Shown here: in pieces, positions 61,175-64,000 of the stretch
Position numbering within the stretch: the first letter of the stretch is position 1
How the letters are laid out: each line of letters begins with the position of its first letter
Source of the DNA: Paenibacillus sp. FSL M7-0420
Lineage (GTDB): Bacteria > Bacillota > Bacilli > Paenibacillales > Paenibacillaceae
Direction of reading: 5' to 3'
Assembly: GCF_038002345.1 (NCBI RefSeq)
Contig: NZ_JBBOCJ010000001.1
Coordinates: forward strand, 682,001-746,000
DNA: 64,000 nt
Notes under the pieces: model-generated
Told to the model about the DNA's origin: nothing
Databases searched by the model: none
Seen by the model: only the letters and a program-made list of their open reading frames with translations
Position numbers and translations under genes: made by a program

Positions 61175-61352
61175 GCGGACTGGAGGGCCTTTATTTGGTC
61201 CGTTTACGCCATTCCAGTAACCTATCCGGACTCAGAGGACCTTAACTAACCTGTATCGACTCATTTTCAGTGTCAACGCGCCGTTTAACGGCCTCCCAGT
61301 CCGCGACGGGCAGAAAATTTGTCTTTTTGACCAAATAGCGTTCTCACAGTCC
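61175..61352. repeat. Four-unit inverted element, family D copy 2
   Basis: CGGACT occurs at 61176 and 61227 (51 bp apart), AGTCCG at 61298 and AGTCCA at 61348 (50 bp). The distance from second forward to first reverse unit is 71 bp, the same as in the copy at 4188-4367, and total length differs by only two bases, while much of the sequence between has diverged. It lies between convergent genes, as does the first copy. Confidence 0.85.
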
Positions 61353-61376
61353 ACCAAGCATTCAGCCGGGCCGCCA

Positions 61377-63185
61377 TCAAGGTGCCATCAGGCTTAAGCT
61401 CTGCGCCGAATCGACCATAAACACAGGCACAGACTGTACCCCAAGCTCCGTCTCCACCTCTCCGAATTCATTCCCGAACTGGCCGCTGACTGCGGCGGGG
61501 CCGGTAAACAGCGGCACCTCGCCCTGGAGGAGCAGATCACGCCCATTTGCGCGTGCAACGGTTCTTCCGGCGGAGTCGATGATAATCTCGCAGGAGAACA
61601 TCACCTTCTCATTGAGATGAAGCTCAAGCTGTGCCGCATCAATTGGAGTATAGGTGGCGGCGGACTCCTGATAGAGTTCCGAGAATTCATATGCCCCGTT
61701 CACTTGGCGGAAGATAGCGGTTCTGCCGGCAGCACCATCGGCCAGATCCGTATTCATTACGCGGATGGAGCCATCCTCCGCCATCAGCTCATAGCTGCTG
61801 CCTGTGAAGCTGAACAGCAGAGAGATTCCCTCCGGCCGGATGGTATAGCCTGTGAAGATGCTGCGTCCGTCAGTCTCACCGCTGTTAGCTACAACTACGG
61901 GTACTTCGGAGTAAGCAGACAACGCTTCGTCAAAAGAAAGAGTGCTCAGCATCCCCGAACCCTGGATCACCTCTCCGGTCCGGGTGGAGACCGTGCCGTC
62001 CCCGCTCATCTCGGCGTAGACCAGCTTGCCGCCAGCATCTACTCCGGCTACGGCCACCTTGGCACCGTACTTGTCAGTGACGGAGGCCGTAAGCGAATAG
62101 CTGCCCTGCACTTCACCGCCCGGCAGCAGCCGGAGCGGCTCGGCCAGGTTCCAGGCCAGCGTTGCCGCAGCGGTCTCCCCGGAGGTGTCCTGCACTGGGG
62201 CCAGCTCCGCATAGAGCCTGATGGCATCCGCATACCGGCCGCCGCGCACATGGCGCGCGCCCTCGCGGAGCAGCCGGGCGATGCTGTTGTCGATCAGCTT
62301 CAGCACCTTGGAGCTGGTAATGCCGGCTGATGCGGCATAGCTGCGGTAACGGGCGGCATGTCCGGCGAAGGCTGCGGTGAGGTCACCGTCCAGATCCTTG
62401 TTCAGGATGATCGAAGCGCTCTCCTGAACCTGCTTGCTAAGCCAAGGCGCGGTATAGCTATGATTCTTATAAGCTTCTTCCATAGAGAGGGCGCTCTCCA
62501 GCATAGGCCCGAAGCTTCCGGCTGCGGCCAGAGCCTTGAGCCTCGCGGTATCATGGGCCTTGAAGCTCGCAGCCAATAACTCCTCTTTGGCCGCCACCCC
62601 TCCGTAATAGTCTGCCGGAATCTGCAGCAGGCTCCATTTGAGACTGTCCGTACTGTCGCTGCCCGTCCCCGAATCTGCTCCCTTAGACGAACCTGCGGCG
62701 AGTCCGGCCAGATACTCCTCCTTGAACAGCCGGAACCCGGCTGTCATCTTGTCTGAGAGGCCTGAATCTGCCGAGAGCTGGCGATAATAGGCTTCATAGG
62801 GACCGCCCGGCATCATATATTTGCTCTTCAGGCTGAGCAGGGAGGCATAGCTCTCCATCAACCCTGCGAAATCCTTCACAGTCAGCTGGTCTGCAAGCGT
62901 TAAGGACAGTCTGCTTAGACTGCTGCGGATGCTGGTGATGGGAGCCAGCTCTGCCAGTCTTGCCGAAATTTCTTCTTCTTTATAAGAAATCGCGTGATTG
63001 GCCGCTGCTTGGCGGTACCGGTTCTCAGCAGCAATAAGCTCCCCGGCGGCGTACAATTTTTCGGCTTCTTGTACATCCTGAAGCTTATTCTTAATCCCCA
63101 GCGCCTTCTGTCCCAGCGGGAGCAGCATCAAAATACACAGAATAATCATAATATTCCGCAGGGTTATAGCCCGTATGATCGTCAT
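61377..63185 (-). CDS. Hypothetical membrane-anchored protein, 602 residues
   Basis: This protein has one N-terminal transmembrane helix (residues 10-30), then a helical stalk (QEAEKLYAAGELIAAENRYRQAAAN, TPR-like) up to about residue 330. The remainder is beta-rich (AVAGVDAGGKLVYAEMSGDG, LLFSFTGSSYELMAEDGSIRVMN), possibly a propeller or repeated-strand domain. A short Ser/Gly/Asp linker lies near residue 170. I recognise no family. The ATG at 63185 precedes a long gap to the partner gene at 63242, also on the minus strand, so the two may be one transcript. Confidence 0.72.
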   Translation of the reverse strand: MTIIRAITLRNIMIILCILMLLPLGQKALGIKNKLQDVQEAEKLYAAGELIAAENRYRQAAANHAISYKEEEISARLAELAPITSIRSSLSRLSLTLADQLTVKDFAGLMESYASLLSLKSKYMMPGGPYEAYYRQLSADSGLSDKMTAGFRLFKEEYLAGLAAGSSKGADSGTGSDSTDSLKWSLLQIPADYYGGVAAKEELLAASFKAHDTARLKALAAAGSFGPMLESALSMEEAYKNHSYTAPWLSKQVQESASIILNKDLDGDLTAAFAGHAARYRSYAASAGITSSKVLKLIDNSIARLLREGARHVRGGRYADAIRLYAELAPVQDTSGETAAATLAWNLAEPLRLLPGGEVQGSYSLTASVTDKYGAKVAVAGVDAGGKLVYAEMSGDGTVSTRTGEVIQGSGMLSTLSFDEALSAYSEVPVVVANSGETDGRSIFTGYTIRPEGISLLFSFTGSSYELMAEDGSIRVMNTDLADGAAGRTAIFRQVNGAYEFSELYQESAATYTPIDAAQLELHLNEKVMFSCEIIIDSAGRTVARANGRDLLLQGEVPLFTGPAAVSGQFGNEFGEVETELGVQSVPVFMVDSAQSLSLMAP

Positions 63186-63241
63186 ATAATATAGCCCCTT
63201 TATAGATAGATAAGGATTAGAGCGGCAGTCGGCTTCTAACC

Positions 63242-64000
63242 TTATACTTCAGGGTCCCAGCGGTACTTAAGCTCACGGATCTCCTCCACCTTGACATCCA
63301 GGCCGTTCCACGGCTCATAGGGATTCGCGGCAATGAGTCTGGATAAGCGCAGGAACCGGTCTTTGGGCAGCTCCTGCACATAGCGGCCGATCATGCCGGA
63401 GTAGAGCAGCGCGTATCGCTTCATGCGGACCGCAGCACTGGCAACGGCGGTCATAATGTCCAGCCCCTTATCCATTTCGAGAATCTGCACCTCGTAATTC
63501 TTGACATAGCGCAGGGTGCGGTCTTTGATCAGCTCGGGACGGACCCTGGCGATCTCGCCGATATATTCAGCCAGCAGCGGCTCGAAGTCCTTCAGCAGCA
63601 GCTGCTCCAGCTCCAGCGTCATGTCCTTGCGCAGCTGGAAGCCGTGCAGCAGGGCGACGCGCTGGCGGGAGATCCGGTCTCCGCGCAGCAGCACGGAGAT
63701 CTCGCGCAGCTTCTCATAAGCGAGCACATCATTCTCACGCAGCACCGTCACGGCTTCCTGGCGGTTCAGCTCCAGATCCTCCTTGATGCTATAGATATTA
63801 CGGCCAAGCAGTTTGTTCAGCGCATACAGATTTTCGTTCTGCCGTACTTTCCGCTGCGTATAGTAGACCAGTCCGGCTAATACGAGGCCGCCTGCGCCGC
63901 ACAGCACCATCTGCTGCAGATTCTGTCCGAAATAGATTCCGGCCAGGGTCAGCAGGAGGATAACGAGCAGCCGGGTCTGGACCTTGCGCCCGGCCTGGGA
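63242..64000 (-). CDS. Hypothetical membrane protein, 5' part outside window
   Basis: The frame is open to the window edge and gives 252 residues of a protein whose N-terminus is missing. It has two hydrophobic helices (VQTRLLVILLLTLAGIYFG and VLCGAGGLVLAGLVYYT) near the start, then a soluble domain that is helical and rich in charged residues, with RFLRLSRLIAANPYEPWNGLDVKVEEIRELKYRWDPEV at the end. No family is recognised. It lies upstream of, and on the same strand as, the 602-residue protein, 56 bp away. Confidence 0.75.
   Translation of the reverse strand, partial: SQAGRKVQTRLLVILLLTLAGIYFGQNLQQMVLCGAGGLVLAGLVYYTQRKVRQNENLYALNKLLGRNIYSIKEDLELNRQEAVTVLRENDVLAYEKLREISVLLRGDRISRQRVALLHGFQLRKDMTLELEQLLLKDFEPLLAEYIGEIARVRPELIKDRTLRYVKNYEVQILEMDKGLDIMTAVASAAVRMKRYALLYSGMIGRYVQELPKDRFLRLSRLIAANPYEPWNGLDVKVEEIRELKYRWDPEV

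Overview
The window looks like a chromosomal segment from an aerobic, endospore-forming, saccharolytic Firmicute, most probably Paenibacillus or a close relative. This is inferred from gene content, not from any database search. The supporting features are a GerA/GerB/GerC-type spore germinant receptor operon, YpsA, an SpxH-like thioredoxin-fold protein, YesM/YesN-type two-component sensors next to sugar ABC transporters, several intracellular glycosidases, strong GGAGG ribosome binding sites and moderately GC-rich coding DNA. I saw no rRNA, tRNA, CRISPR array, transposase or prophage gene.

Layout. 0-5.9 kb: a truncated MATE exporter facing a TetR regulator across three copies of one palindrome, a GH2 beta-mannosidase, and a divergent SpxH-like/HxlR pair. 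6-8 kb: a CYTH protein and threonine synthase, followed by almost 1.3 kb of non-coding repeats. 9.2-16.7 kb: a Gfo/Idh/MocA oxidoreductase with a radical SAM protein, a response regulator/histidine kinase pair followed by an alpha/beta hydrolase, and a large methyltransferase. 16.7-22.6 kb: a SnoaL-like protein, an AraC regulator divergent from a GH31 alpha-xylosidase, a ten-unit palindrome array and an SGNH hydrolase. 23-36.6 kb: a carbohydrate block with YesN/YesM-type regulators divergent from a sugar ABC transporter, two different GH42 beta-galactosidases, and LysR and AraC regulators. 36.7-40.7 kb: the germinant receptor operon. 40.8-55.7 kb: mixed housekeeping and hypothetical genes, a second two-component system divergent from a YceI protein, a second ten-unit array, an oxidoreductase with an ADP-ribosylglycohydrolase, and a truncated aroB-like fragment. 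55.7-60.6 kb: an operon of a nitrate/sulfonate/pyrimidine-precursor-type ABC transporter, a cysteine hydrolase and an MFS exporter. 60.7-64 kb: a heptad-repeat protein and two large proteins of unknown function.

Most notable feature. The intergenic DNA holds several sequence-unrelated families of short (about 22-27 bp) palindromes laid out with one shared geometry. Neighbouring palindrome centres are 51 bp apart. Two families are ten-unit tandem arrays with exact 51 bp pitch (20.80-21.30 kb, and in opposite orientation 48.84-49.32 kb). Three families are compact four-unit elements with two forward and two reverse units and centre spacings of 51-62-51 bp. Each of these occurs twice in the window (8.3 and 52.5 kb; 8.6 and 52.8 kb; 4.2 and 61.2 kb). 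A further 51-52 bp array lies at 22.66 kb. Sequence diverges between copies while spacing is kept, which suggests selection or a copying mechanism acting on the geometry. They resemble REP/BIME elements in layout, are not CRISPRs, and I do not know of a description of them.

Coordinates, spacings and residue numbers were counted by hand from the sequence. Family names rest on recognisable motifs and remembered homologues, not on searches.
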